This document shows, piece by piece, positions 1 through 5,612 of a stretch of DNA of 6,169 nucleotides. The position numbers were made by a program, and so were the translations under genes. The notes beneath the pieces are model-generated. The model saw only the letters and a list, made by a program, of their open reading frames with translations, did no database searches and had not been told where the DNA came from. The stretch lies in assembly GCA_023480605.1 (NCBI GenBank), contig JAMCWS010000159.1, forward strand, positions 1 through 6,169, in the 5' to 3' direction. The first letter of the stretch is position 1; every line of letters starts with the position of its first letter. Source of the stretch: a bacterium (GTDB taxonomy: Bacteria > Sumerlaeota > Sumerlaeia > MVZB01).

Positions 1-60
1 GCCAGCGAGGCCAGGCGGCGCGCACGCTCATCCACCCTTGCGCCATCCTTGCAGTGTTCC

Positions 61-89
61 ATTTTGATACATTCGGAGAGTCTTGTCAA
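61..89 (-). promoter_or_regulatory. Possible sigma70-type promoter reading off the left edge
   Basis: On the minus strand a perfect TTGACA (89-84) is followed after 17 nt by CAAAAT (66-61), which matches four of six positions of TATAAT. Transcription would start near 54 and run left, just ahead of the possible start codons at 46, 31 or 29. The -35 match and spacing are good and the -10 is mediocre. The host's promoter consensus is unknown, so this is a weak prediction. Confidence 0.25.
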
Positions 90-267
90 GCCGCCCCACG
101 ATTACAATTGGACACGGGTGCGTCTCATATATCTACATCAAAAACAGGGCGCCATCGGGATCTTCCGTCGTCCGAAGCTACCGTTCCGTCATTCCTTCGA
201 GCCGCATTGATATTGCGCCTGATTCGGTGCGGATCCGAGAGTGCCGGAGGAACGAGGCGGCCGTAGC

Positions 268-285
268 CCCGGACGCCGGTCCGGG
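268..285 (-). terminator. GC-rich hairpin downstream of the TPR membrane protein gene
   Basis: A perfect 7-bp stem, CCCGGAC / GTCCGGG, encloses a 4-nt loop (GCCG on the plus strand). It lies 65-82 nt beyond the stop codon of the gene ending at 350. No T-run follows on either strand, so it is not a classical Rho-independent terminator. It could act as a transcript 3' end stabiliser, work with a termination factor, or be incidental. Confidence 0.35.
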
Positions 286-349
286 AGGATGGAAGACCAA
301 TCCGTGCCGCGGTCACGAGGGGACGACAGAAGAGCATGGATATTATGGG

Positions 350-2191
350 TTATCGATTCGGATCGGGCGGCGGTGCGGCGGCGTGGCGGCGGCCCTCCTC
401 GACCAAACGGCGCAAGTCGGCCAGGTCGGGCAGTTCCGCGGCGCCGGGGACGGCCAGCAGCGGTTCGAGCTGGGGCAGCGATTCGGCCCAGCGGCCCCGG
501 CCCGCCAGCCAGGCGCCGAGGTTGAATCGCGCGGCGGGCGACTCGGGGTCCAGGGCGACGGCGCGGCGCAGGATGGCCTCGGCCCGCGCCGGTTCGCCGC
601 CGCGCGTCAACAGGTCGGCCATGGCGCGGTTGAGCTGGGGGTGCTTCTCATTGACGGCCAGGGCGCGCTCGAAGATGTCGCGCGCTTCGGCGTCGCGGCC
701 CAGCCGCGCCAGCTCGACGCCCATCTGCACGAAGGCGTCGTCATCGGGGTAGATCTGGTAGCCTTCGCGCAGTTCGGCGAGGGCCTTGGCCGGCTGGCCC
801 TCGCGATCGAGCAGGTAGGCGCGGTTGAAATGCGCCCGCGCGCTGCGCGGGACGCGCGCCACGGTGTAGGTGAAGAGGCTTGTGTCGTTGCGCCAGACGG
901 GCAGGTAGCGCGCATGCTGGCCCAGTAGAAGAAGACCCCAGGCGGCCAGCGCCCAGGCGCCCCAGCGGCGCCGGGCGGGGGCGGGGGGGATTGCCCGCCC
1001 GCCGGGGGTCGCGAGGCATTCGCCAAGGGCCAGCGCCGCCGTGCCGAGGCAAAATCCAGCGCTCGGGAGGTAAAGCAATCGTTCGCCCATGATCGTTCCG
1101 ATCGTCACCAGCAGGTTCGAGGCGACGGCGAACGTCACGAGCAACAGTCCCGCCGCGAAGCGCAGCGCCGGCCGGCGCCGGGCGAACAACGCGACGGCCA
1201 GAACCGCCGCGAACAGCGCAGCCCCGGGGATCCAGATCGGATCGGACGCGTCGGTCACGGGCGTGATGGCCTGGTAAGAATAATCGGGCGATGGATTAAA
1301 CGGCGCGACGAGTCCCAGGCCATAACGCGCCGCCACGCCCAGAGCCGTCAGCCAGCGATCCGGCCAGTGCTGGAGGACGAGGGGATTATCGAGCGGGCTG
1401 ACGGGCGAGGAACGCAGGAAAGCGCCCGTCACCGCCCGGCGGGCGACGAAATAGAGAATCACGACCGCCGCCGCCGCGCCCATCGCCGGCGCCAGGGCGG
1501 CGAGCCGCCGGGCGGGCGGGGCCGCTTTCCCCGGAGCGCCATCGGGGGGAGGCGCGAGGGCCAGCAACGCGATCGCCGCCGGCAGCATCACGCCGTGTTC
1601 TTTCGAGAAGATCGACAGGGCGGCCGCCGGCAGGACGGCCAGCGACCAGGCCCAGCGCCGCCGGGCGCCATCGGCCGCCGGCGCCGCGTGCGCCGCCAGC
1701 AGCCCCAGCAGAAAGCCCGCCGTCGCCAGCAACTCGGCGCGGCCGACGACGCCGGCGACCACCTCGACGTGGATGGGGTGGATGGCGAAGAGCAGCGCGG
1801 CGACGGCGGCCAGGCGCGCGTCGCGAAACAGGCGCGCCGCCAGCAGCCAAAGCAGCGCGCAGTTGAGCGCATGCAGAATGATGTTGACGGCGTGATAGCC
1901 CGCCGGCTCGAGCCGCCCGGCCGCATAATTGAGCGCGAAGCTGGCCATCGTCAGCGGCCGGTATTCGCTGGTCAGGCCCGTCTGGCTCCACCACGAGGTG
2001 GCCAGATAGAGCGAAGGCATATCGAGGTGGCGGATGCGCGGATTGCGAACGATGATCTTGTTGTCGTCGTAGGTGAAACCGTAATGCAGAGTCGGCAGGT
2101 AGATGAGCGCGGCGAGCAGGACGGCCGGCAGCCAGCCACGGCGGCCAAGGGCCGATTCAACGTAACGTTCCAATGCGCGCTGGCTCTTCAC
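350..2191 (-). CDS. TMTC/PMT-like polytopic membrane glycosyltransferase candidate with C-terminal TPRs
   Basis: This is a 613-residue membrane protein with roughly 11-12 hydrophobic segments between residues 20 and 425, followed by a soluble TPR tail. The N-terminal part has signatures of the TMTC family: an acidic pair early in the first loop (YDDN, 41-44), EYRPLTM (76-82), HAVNIILHALN (100-110), FAIHPIHVEVVAGVVGRAEL (135-154), FSKEHG (195-200) and RLLYLPSAGF (371-380). Animal TMTC proteins are O-mannosyltransferases using dolichol-phosphate mannose, and bacterial relatives are mostly uncharacterised, so lipid-linked sugar transfer is an inference. About four 34-residue TPR units start near 451, 485, 519 and 553 and probably bind the acceptor or a partner. 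The tail ends in a proline-rich AAPPPDPNR. The start is GTG (2191-2189), preceded by GGCGGG. The next in-frame candidate is TTG at codon 7. The GTG sits in a GTGA overlap with the end of an upstream frame that I do not believe is coding. An alternative name is simply TPR-containing membrane protein. Confidence 0.85.
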   Translation of the reverse strand: MKSQRALERYVESALGRRGWLPAVLLAALIYLPTLHYGFTYDDNKIIVRNPRIRHLDMPSLYLATSWWSQTGLTSEYRPLTMASFALNYAAGRLEPAGYHAVNIILHALNCALLWLLAARLFRDARLAAVAALLFAIHPIHVEVVAGVVGRAELLATAGFLLGLLAAHAAPAADGARRRWAWSLAVLPAAALSIFSKEHGVMLPAAIALLALAPPPDGAPGKAAPPARRLAALAPAMGAAAAVVILYFVARRAVTGAFLRSSPVSPLDNPLVLQHWPDRWLTALGVAARYGLGLVAPFNPSPDYSYQAITPVTDASDPIWIPGAALFAAVLAVALFARRRPALRFAAGLLLVTFAVASNLLVTIGTIMGERLLYLPSAGFCLGTAALALGECLATPGGRAIPPAPARRRWGAWALAAWGLLLLGQHARYLPVWRNDTSLFTYTVARVPRSARAHFNRAYLLDREGQPAKALAELREGYQIYPDDDAFVQMGVELARLGRDAEARDIFERALAVNEKHPQLNRAMADLLTRGGEPARAEAILRRAVALDPESPAARFNLGAWLAGRGRWAESLPQLEPLLAVPGAAELPDLADLRRLVEEGRRHAAAPPPDPNR

Positions 2192-2238
2192 CCCATGTTT
2201 CCCGCCTGATTCAATGCCTGGTGCGATATCGCGTCTTC

Positions 2239-2280
2239 CTCGTGCTCATGCTCATGCTCGTGCTCGTGATCGTAATCGAT
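2239..2280. repeat. Hexanucleotide tandem repeat, left tract
   Basis: Seven hexamer-length units can be read on the plus strand: CTCGTG, CTCATG, CTCATG, CTCGTG, CTCGTG, ATCGTA and ATCGAT. The unit is degenerate around (C/A)TC(G/A)T(G/A). Translated on the minus strand it gives an alternating His-Glu run, typical of translated simple repeats rather than a gene. Its right end (2264-2278) is the exact reverse complement of part of the right tract. Confidence 0.85.
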
Positions 2281-2317
2281 TTTCCGTCGAATTGATTTAA
2301 ATACGCAATTGGGACTC

Positions 2318-2347
2318 ATACGAGCGTATCTCGGACTTGTACGAGCG
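2318..2347. repeat. Short direct repeats and ATACG-AG-CGTAT palindrome
   Basis: TACGAGCG occurs at 2319-2326 and again at 2340-2347, exactly 21 bp apart, close to two helical turns. The first copy overlaps a palindrome, ATACG-AG-CGTAT (2318-2329). Such spacing can mark a regulator binding site, since both copies would face the same side of the helix. It could equally be residue of the surrounding repeat element, so no regulator is proposed. Confidence 0.35.
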
Positions 2348-2377
2348 GGTGACCGGGATTCGCATACAAAGAAACAA

Positions 2378-2483
2378 GGGGACAGATCGGAGACAAGAAG
2401 ACCTGGTTCTTCCGGCGGGCAGGCGGCCATCGATATGCCGTGAAATATGTATGGTCTCCGTCTCCTCGTCTCCATGAGTCTCC
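2378..2483. repeat. Imperfect inverted repeat of GGAGAC-type arms with apical hairpin
   Basis: The plus-strand arm 2378-2401 matches the minus-strand reading of 2460-2483 at 18 of 24 positions, including a shared GGAGAC core. The right arm region carries four GTCTCC copies on the plus strand (2454, 2460, 2468 and 2478). Between the arms lies a hairpin, CGG-C-CAT / ATGCCG (2424-2430 with 2435-2440), with loop CGAT and one bulged C. An RNA from either strand could fold into a long imperfect stem-loop. It resembles the GGAGAC-rich palindromes often found between genes of environmental bacteria. Confidence 0.5.
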
Positions 2484-2575
2484 TTTTCACCATTTTCTTC
2501 GTCGGGAACTCGCCATTGTCGATTGCCTGCGAACAAAGGTGAGATGCGCCCGGTTCATACTGGTCGGATAATAAA

Positions 2576-2607
2576 CGATCACGATTACGATCACGATCAC
2601 GATAACG
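2576..2607. repeat. Hexanucleotide tandem repeat, right tract
   Basis: Plus-strand units CGATCA, CGATTA, CGATCA, CGATCA, CGATAA and a final CG give about 5.3 copies of CGAT(C/T/A)A. On the minus strand it reads as ATCGTG-type units, so it faces the left tract in inverted orientation. Translation gives a Val-Ile alternation, again a simple-repeat artefact. It begins about 45 nt beyond the stop codon of the epimerase gene. Confidence 0.85.
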
Positions 2608-2650
2608 AAATTTGCCAATAAGTTTTCACCACAAGCGATGCGGCGGTTGA

Positions 2651-3604
2651 TCAGGCGCGGCCCGGAATTCTTTGCCGGAACCATTCGACTTCGGTCCGCA
2701 AGCCGTCTTCGGTGCGCGTCGCCGGTTCGTAGTCGAGCAGGCGCCGCGCCTTGGCAATGTCGGCGCAGGTGCGGATCTGGTCGCCGCCGCGCCGGGGTTG
2801 GCGGGCGAGCCGAGCCTTGCGCCCGATCACCTGTTCGACGATCTCGATCCCGCGGGCCGTCGTGATCTCAACGTCGGTGCCGATGTTGATGATTTCGCCG
2901 GCGATCCGGTCCAGGCGGCTCAGCGCGGCGACGAATCCGTCGACGATGTCGCCGACATAGGTGAAGGAGCGCGAATGCTTCTCGGCGCCGTCGAAAAGGG
3001 GAAACTCCTTGTCTTCGAGGATGCAGCGGATAAGACGCGGGTAGAGCTTCTCGGGGCGCTCGCGCGGGCCGAAAACCGAGAACAGACGCAGCGAACAGGC
3101 CGGCAGGCCCAGCTCGCGCTGATATGAAAGCACCAACTGCTCGGCCGCCAGCTTGGTGACGCCGTAGTAGGAGGTCGGCTTGGGCGGCGTTTCCTCGTTG
3201 TCGGTGGCGTGGGCGCCGTAGACCGACGAGGTGGAGGCGTTGATGAAGCCCCTGATTGTCGCTCCCGCGCCGGACCGGACAGCCTCGAGCAACCGCCAGG
3301 TGGCGAGCAGGTTGTTGCGCTCGTAGACGGCGAAGGGCGTCGTGGCCGAAATGCCCGGCTGCGCGGCCAGGTGAATAACGACTTCCGCGCCGCTCACGGC
3401 GGCGGCGAGGTCGTCGGCCGCCAGATCGAGCCGCAACAACTTGACGCCTGCCTCGGCGATGTCGGCGGCGTTGGCTTCCTTGAGCGCGCAGTCGTAATAG
3501 TCCGTCAGGCAGTCGATCCCGACCACTTCATGGCCGATGCGCGTCAATCGTTCCGCGACGTGGGAACCGATAAAACCGGCCGCGCCGGTCACGAGTATGC
3601 GCAT
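2651..3604 (-). CDS. NAD-dependent nucleotide-sugar epimerase, UDP-glucuronate/UDP-glucose 4-epimerase type
   Basis: This 317-residue protein is an extended short-chain dehydrogenase/reductase, the usual length for UDP-sugar 4-epimerases. The Rossmann dinucleotide loop is GAAGFIG (7-13), and D31 after the second strand fits NAD-ribose binding. HLAAQPG (78-84) and the STSSVYG segment (124-130) precede the catalytic YxxxK pair Y147/K151. RLFSVFGPRERPE (173-185), SFTYVGDIVDG (213-223) and GGDQIRTCADIAKARRLL (273-290) are typical of the sugar-nucleotide half. The DYYDCALKEA stretch near 35-44 resembles UDP-glucuronate 4-epimerases, so UDP-GlcA to UDP-GalA conversion is the favoured guess, but UDP-glucose 4-epimerase or a dehydratase cannot be excluded. 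The ATG start is supported by GAGGGG (3618-3613), 8 nt upstream. The gene lies 58 nt after lptA, which suggests envelope glycan precursor synthesis in the cytoplasm. Confidence 0.9.
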   Translation of the reverse strand: MRILVTGAAGFIGSHVAERLTRIGHEVVGIDCLTDYYDCALKEANAADIAEAGVKLLRLDLAADDLAAAVSGAEVVIHLAAQPGISATTPFAVYERNNLLATWRLLEAVRSGAGATIRGFINASTSSVYGAHATDNEETPPKPTSYYGVTKLAAEQLVLSYQRELGLPACSLRLFSVFGPRERPEKLYPRLIRCILEDKEFPLFDGAEKHSRSFTYVGDIVDGFVAALSRLDRIAGEIINIGTDVEITTARGIEIVEQVIGRKARLARQPRRGGDQIRTCADIAKARRLLDYEPATRTEDGLRTEVEWFRQRIPGRA

Positions 3605-3630
3605 AGCGAAGTCCCCTCAGCCTTAAATAT

Positions 3631-3648
3631 GCCGGCGCGCGGGCCGGC
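3631..3648 (-). terminator. GC-rich hairpin between lptA-like and epimerase genes
   Basis: GCCGGC at 3631-3636 and 3643-3648 can pair as a 6-bp stem around a 6-nt loop. On the minus strand it lies 15-32 nt past the lptA-like stop and is followed by ATATTTAAGG, an AT-rich stretch without a true T-run. It could be a weak terminator, an attenuator that lowers epimerase expression, or an RNA-processing site. The epimerase ribosome-binding site follows directly after it. Confidence 0.35.
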
Positions 3649-3662
3649 CGCCGGATCGCCGT

Positions 3663-4373
3663 CTATTCGATCTCGGGCATCTTGATGATGTTCGTGTTGT
3701 TCGTCTTGACCTTCTGCGGCTCGGTGCGGGTGGTCGCTCCGGCGCCCGATTCCGCGCTCCTGCCTTTGGCGCGGTTCTTTTCGATCAGGACTGGGTGCGT
3801 GGATTCCTTGCTGTTGCTGAGGGTCATGCCCATCTTGCCGTCCTTGCCCTGGTAGAGGCAGGTGATTTCGGCGGTCACCTTGGTTGTTTCGCCGTCGATA
3901 TTCTGGTAGATGAAGGGTTTGCCTTCGAGTTTGGTGGTCTTCCTGTCGACGTCGTAGGTCAACACCTGGCATTCGGCCTTGTATTGCTGTTGCTCGACCT
4001 TGACCGGCTTGCCGGTGGCGACCATGATCTTCGTATCCGGATTGAAGTTCACTTCGCGGCAGTTCAGGTTCATCTGGTCGCTGTCGATGATGACGTTGTG
4101 AACGTTGTCGGCCACCAGGCGAACGGCGCCGTCGGGCTCCATGAAGACGTTGGCGGCCTGGATCTTGTTGAAATCGAATCCCCCGCCGAGGAACGATCCC
4201 ATCACGTCGCCGCCGCTGCCCAGGGGGCCGCCCGATTTGGCCGGGGCGGTTTTATCGCCCGAGGTCTGCGCGGCCGCATCGGCCTTCTTGGCGTCGTCCT
4301 GCGCCCGGATGATCGTCGGAGTCAGCACCAGCAGCACCCCCGCCAGGAGGGCGAGTATGGATATCTTGTTCAT
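3663..4373 (-). CDS. lptA: LptA/OstA-like periplasmic lipopolysaccharide transport protein
   Basis: This 236-residue secreted protein is predicted to be the periplasmic LPS-bridge component. The N-terminus is a clear signal peptide (MNKISILALLAGVLLVLTPT, 1-20), with likely cleavage after IIRA (21-24). A low-complexity Ala/Lys then Gly-rich linker follows (about 25-68). The OstA-like beta-rich core spans about 85-195: alternating hydrophobic strands with IDSDQMNLNCREVNF (96-110), IMVATGKPVKVE (116-127), KAECQVLTYD (132-141) and KLEGKPFIYQ (148-157), the pattern of stacked beta-jellyroll turns in LptA/LptC/LptD. The C-terminal tail (200-236) is polar. Three cysteines (105, 135, 172) lie in the core, which is unusual compared with E. 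coli LptA. It is also longer than E. coli LptA (185 residues). Its ATG overlaps the TGA of the lptC-like gene by 4 bp and has no strong Shine-Dalgarno sequence, so translational coupling is likely. Family assignment rests on fold pattern and context, not close sequence identity. Confidence 0.7.
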   Translation of the reverse strand: MNKISILALLAGVLLVLTPTIIRAQDDAKKADAAAQTSGDKTAPAKSGGPLGSGGDVMGSFLGGGFDFNKIQAANVFMEPDGAVRLVADNVHNVIIDSDQMNLNCREVNFNPDTKIMVATGKPVKVEQQQYKAECQVLTYDVDRKTTKLEGKPFIYQNIDGETTKVTAEITCLYQGKDGKMGMTLSNSKESTHPVLIEKNRAKGRSAESGAGATTRTEPQKVKTNNTNIIKMPEIE

Positions 4374-5143
4374 GGCTTAATTACCGGTTTCTCGGATTTT
4401 TCGATCACGACGGGATTGCCCCGTTCGTGCCAGTTTTCGAAATTCCCTCGCTCGGGAACCAGCTTGATATCGAAGCTCTGGCCCCGCCCGATTAGATAAA
4501 TGCCGCCCTCCATGGGCACTTGTTTGACGAATCCCGCCTCGGAATGGATCGTCTCGCGCGCGTTGTCGAAACGCATGACGGGCGTCTCGAGGAAGGTTCC
4601 TTCGGTGCTCAGGCGCACCCCGCCTTGGAGCAGGAGGTCGTTCTGGGCGACGCCCTCGGCCGGGCGCGCGGCCAGCCAGACCCGGCCCGCGGCGCAGGTG
4701 GCTTCGCCCTTGGGCTTGCCGTCGACGTAATATCTCAGGCCCACGCCCGACAGGTCGAGGATATTGGCGGTTTCGTCCAGTTCTCCGTACCAGGCCTCGA
4801 TGCGCTGGCGCGGCCGGCCGTCGCGGGTGATTTCGGCCTTGAGGCCACGGATCATGATTTTGGGATGGCCGGGGGTGACGTCGAGATCCGCGGCGCCGGC
4901 GGCTGCCGGACTGGACCGCAGCTTGAGAGGGGCCACGGCGCGCCCGGCCGGGGCGGCCGGGGCGGGCGCAATCAGTGCCGGCGTGGCCGCCGGCGTGGTC
5001 GTCGACTCGTCGGACGCCGCCAAACCCGCGCCCCGCGCCAGCGCCCACCACGCCACGATGCCCGCCACCAACAGGCACGGCGCGAGGCGGCGCACCCATG
5101 CCCGGCGGACCGACCACAGGCTGGGAATTGCGGCTGATTTCAT
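4370..5143 (-). CDS. lptC: LptC-like inner-membrane-anchored lipopolysaccharide transport protein
   Basis: With the ATG at 5143 this is a 257-residue protein. A basic segment (VRRAWVRRLA) is followed by one membrane anchor (PCLLVAGIVAWWALARGAGL, about 22-41), an Ala/Pro/Thr-rich linker (about 45-80) and a beta-rich periplasmic domain. The domain shows LptC/OstA features: an RIEAWYGELDE strand, LSGVGLRYYVDGKP, DLLLQGGVRLSTEGTFLET and MRFDNARETIHSEAG. In the known Lpt machine LptC takes LPS from the LptB2FG extractor and passes it to LptA. The gene immediately upstream of and overlapping lptA fits that order. The frame stays open to 5290, where the codon is TTG. Other ATGs lie at 5158 and 5203. 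I chose 5143 because GGA sits 6 nt upstream and the basic residues then precede the anchor at the usual distance. The family call is moderately secure and the start is uncertain. Confidence 0.7.
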   Translation of the reverse strand: MKSAAIPSLWSVRRAWVRRLAPCLLVAGIVAWWALARGAGLAASDESTTTPAATPALIAPAPAAPAGRAVAPLKLRSSPAAAGAADLDVTPGHPKIMIRGLKAEITRDGRPRQRIEAWYGELDETANILDLSGVGLRYYVDGKPKGEATCAAGRVWLAARPAEGVAQNDLLLQGGVRLSTEGTFLETPVMRFDNARETIHSEAGFVKQVPMEGGIYLIGRGQSFDIKLVPERGNFENWHERGNPVVIEKSEKPVIKP

Positions 5144-5211
5144 GGGGATTCCGTTCATGTCCAGCGGGCGGGCGGGTCGCCACTTACCCGTTCGGGCAAA
5201 CATTGTTCCAT

Positions 5212-5240
5212 TCTTTACCAACCCTTGCCCGGCTTTGCAA
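5212..5240 (-). promoter_or_regulatory. Weak promoter candidate upstream of lptC-like gene
   Basis: On the minus strand TTGCAA (5240-5235) and TAAAGA (5217-5212) are separated by 17 nt. Each matches the sigma70 consensus only partly: the -35 at four of six positions and the -10 at three of six. Initiation near 5205 would leave a leader of about 60 nt before the ATG at 5143 and would favour that start over 5203 or the TTG at 5290. Confidence 0.2.
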
Positions 5241-5518
5241 CGGGTTTTCCGGCCGGCGGTGCCATCGGAAATCTTCCAGACCGTCCGCAAGGCGGCTGTG
5301 TGCGCCGTTGTTCAACCCGCTTATTATGGTCCCCATGTCTCCAAACCACAACATATCTTCGCCGATGGGCGGCCTGGAATCACGGGAGGCATCAAACTGG
5401 AACTGGTTCGTGCGGCGGTAGGATACGTATAGCCGTCAGTCAACTTCTCGTTCTTTTGGCAAAGGTCATTCCGCATGCTTAAAAATGGGGCCGCGCGTTC
5501 ACAGGAAATCGATCCTAT

Positions 5519-5582
5519 AAAAGCCGAACCACGCGGACAGGGGGAACTGGCATTATTCCTTTTTGGCGCTTTTGCGGTTCGG
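5519..5582 (-). terminator. Candidate terminator stem-loop after the histidine kinase gene
   Basis: On the minus strand CCGAACCGC (5582-5574) can pair with GTGGTTCGG (5532-5524). The stem is 9 bp with one G-U pair and a loop of 41 nt. C and then TTTT (5522-5519) follow directly. It starts 31 nt after the kinase stop codon. The stem and T-run suit an intrinsic terminator, but the long loop and short T-run weaken the case. Confidence 0.35.
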
Positions 5583-5612
5583 ATATCAAGGGCCATTGTC
5601 CAATTGGGCCGC

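Larger units (their letters stand above)
1..349. other. Left-edge intergenic region, possible start of an off-window gene
   Basis: No reading frame here looks like a protein of a known family. Base composition is visibly less GC-rich than in the neighbouring gene, especially at 60-150, which fits non-coding DNA. On the minus strand an ATG at 31-29 follows AAGG with a 4-nt gap, and its frame stays open to base 1 (MSVRAAWPRW). Another ATG at 62-60 also opens a frame to the edge (MEHCKDGARV...). Either could be the first codons of a gene whose body lies left of the window, but about ten or twenty residues cannot decide it. The region also holds the hairpin at 268-285 and the promoter-like hexamers at 61-89. 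Confidence 0.4.
2264..2596. repeat. Long palindromic (MITE-like) repeat element, outer arms
   Basis: The 15 bases at 2264-2278 (TCGTGATCGTAATCG) recur as an exact reverse complement at 2582-2596. The dyad centre is 2430. Nested inside are an imperfect 24-bp inverted repeat centred on 2430.5 and a small hairpin centred on 2432. The shared centre suggests one element with decayed symmetry, not three unrelated repeats. The stretches between outer and inner arms are almost equal in length (99 and 98 bases) but I could not align them. There is no transposase, and no target-site duplication was recognised. Confidence 0.5.
2192..2650. other. 459-bp intergenic region made of nested repeats
   Basis: This gap separates the epimerase gene from the TPR membrane protein gene. 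It has lower GC than its neighbours and no protein that looks real. It contains two hexanucleotide tracts (2239-2280, 2576-2607), a nested imperfect inverted repeat (2378-2401 with 2460-2483), a central hairpin (2424-2440) and a pair of TACGAGCG direct repeats (2319-2347). I found no convincing promoter hexamers or T-tract terminator. The promoter of the downstream gene, if there is one, is therefore not identified. Confidence 0.8.
5144..5612. other. Intergenic region between the kinase and lptC-like genes
   Basis: This 469-bp stretch shows no recognisable protein. The only long minus-strand frame (5324-5596, 90 codons) lacks a ribosome-binding site and has no family-like pattern. The region has mixed composition with several AT-rich patches. 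It holds a stem-loop with a T-run behind the kinase gene (5519-5582), an ATACGTAT palindrome (5423-5430) and a weak promoter candidate (5212-5240). If the lptC-like gene began at 5203 or 5158, the gap would be correspondingly shorter. No tRNA or riboswitch was recognised. Confidence 0.5.

Noticed and set aside
83..928. Long plus-strand frame of 281 codons opposite the TMTC-like gene
   Set aside because: It is antisense to a strongly family-like protein. Its composition (Arg, Ala and Gly rich, no domain pattern) is what GC-rich third positions produce on the opposite strand.
1367..2209. Long plus-strand frame of 280 codons
   Set aside because: It mirrors the N-terminal half of the TMTC-like gene, and the peptide is Arg/Gln/Gly-rich without any recognisable fold.
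2239..2607. CRISPR array
   Set aside because: The repeats are six-base, contiguous and degenerate, with no spacers of uniform length and no cas gene nearby.
2487..2684. Minus-strand frame of 65 codons containing a Val-Ile run
   Set aside because: The run is simply the translation of the right hexanucleotide tract, and the frame overlaps the end of the epimerase gene.
3795..4499. Plus-strand frame of 234 codons across the lptA-like gene
   Set aside because: It spans the lptA/lptC junction in antisense. The minus-strand reading has a signal peptide, a coupled start and an OstA-like pattern, so this one is a shadow.
4370..5290. Longer version of the lptC-like protein starting at 5290
   Set aside because: The first codon is TTG without a Shine-Dalgarno sequence, and the extra 49 residues put an unusual polar extension before the membrane anchor.
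5412..5443. TTGACT (5443-5438) as a -35 box with TATACG or TATCCT as -10
   Set aside because: The spacings are 6 and 12 nt, outside the usual 16-18. At 17 nt the sequence is TACCGC, which is a poor -10.
5324..5596. Minus-strand frame of 90 codons just after the kinase gene
   Set aside because: It has no ribosome-binding site and no domain or membrane pattern, and it crosses the candidate terminator stem.
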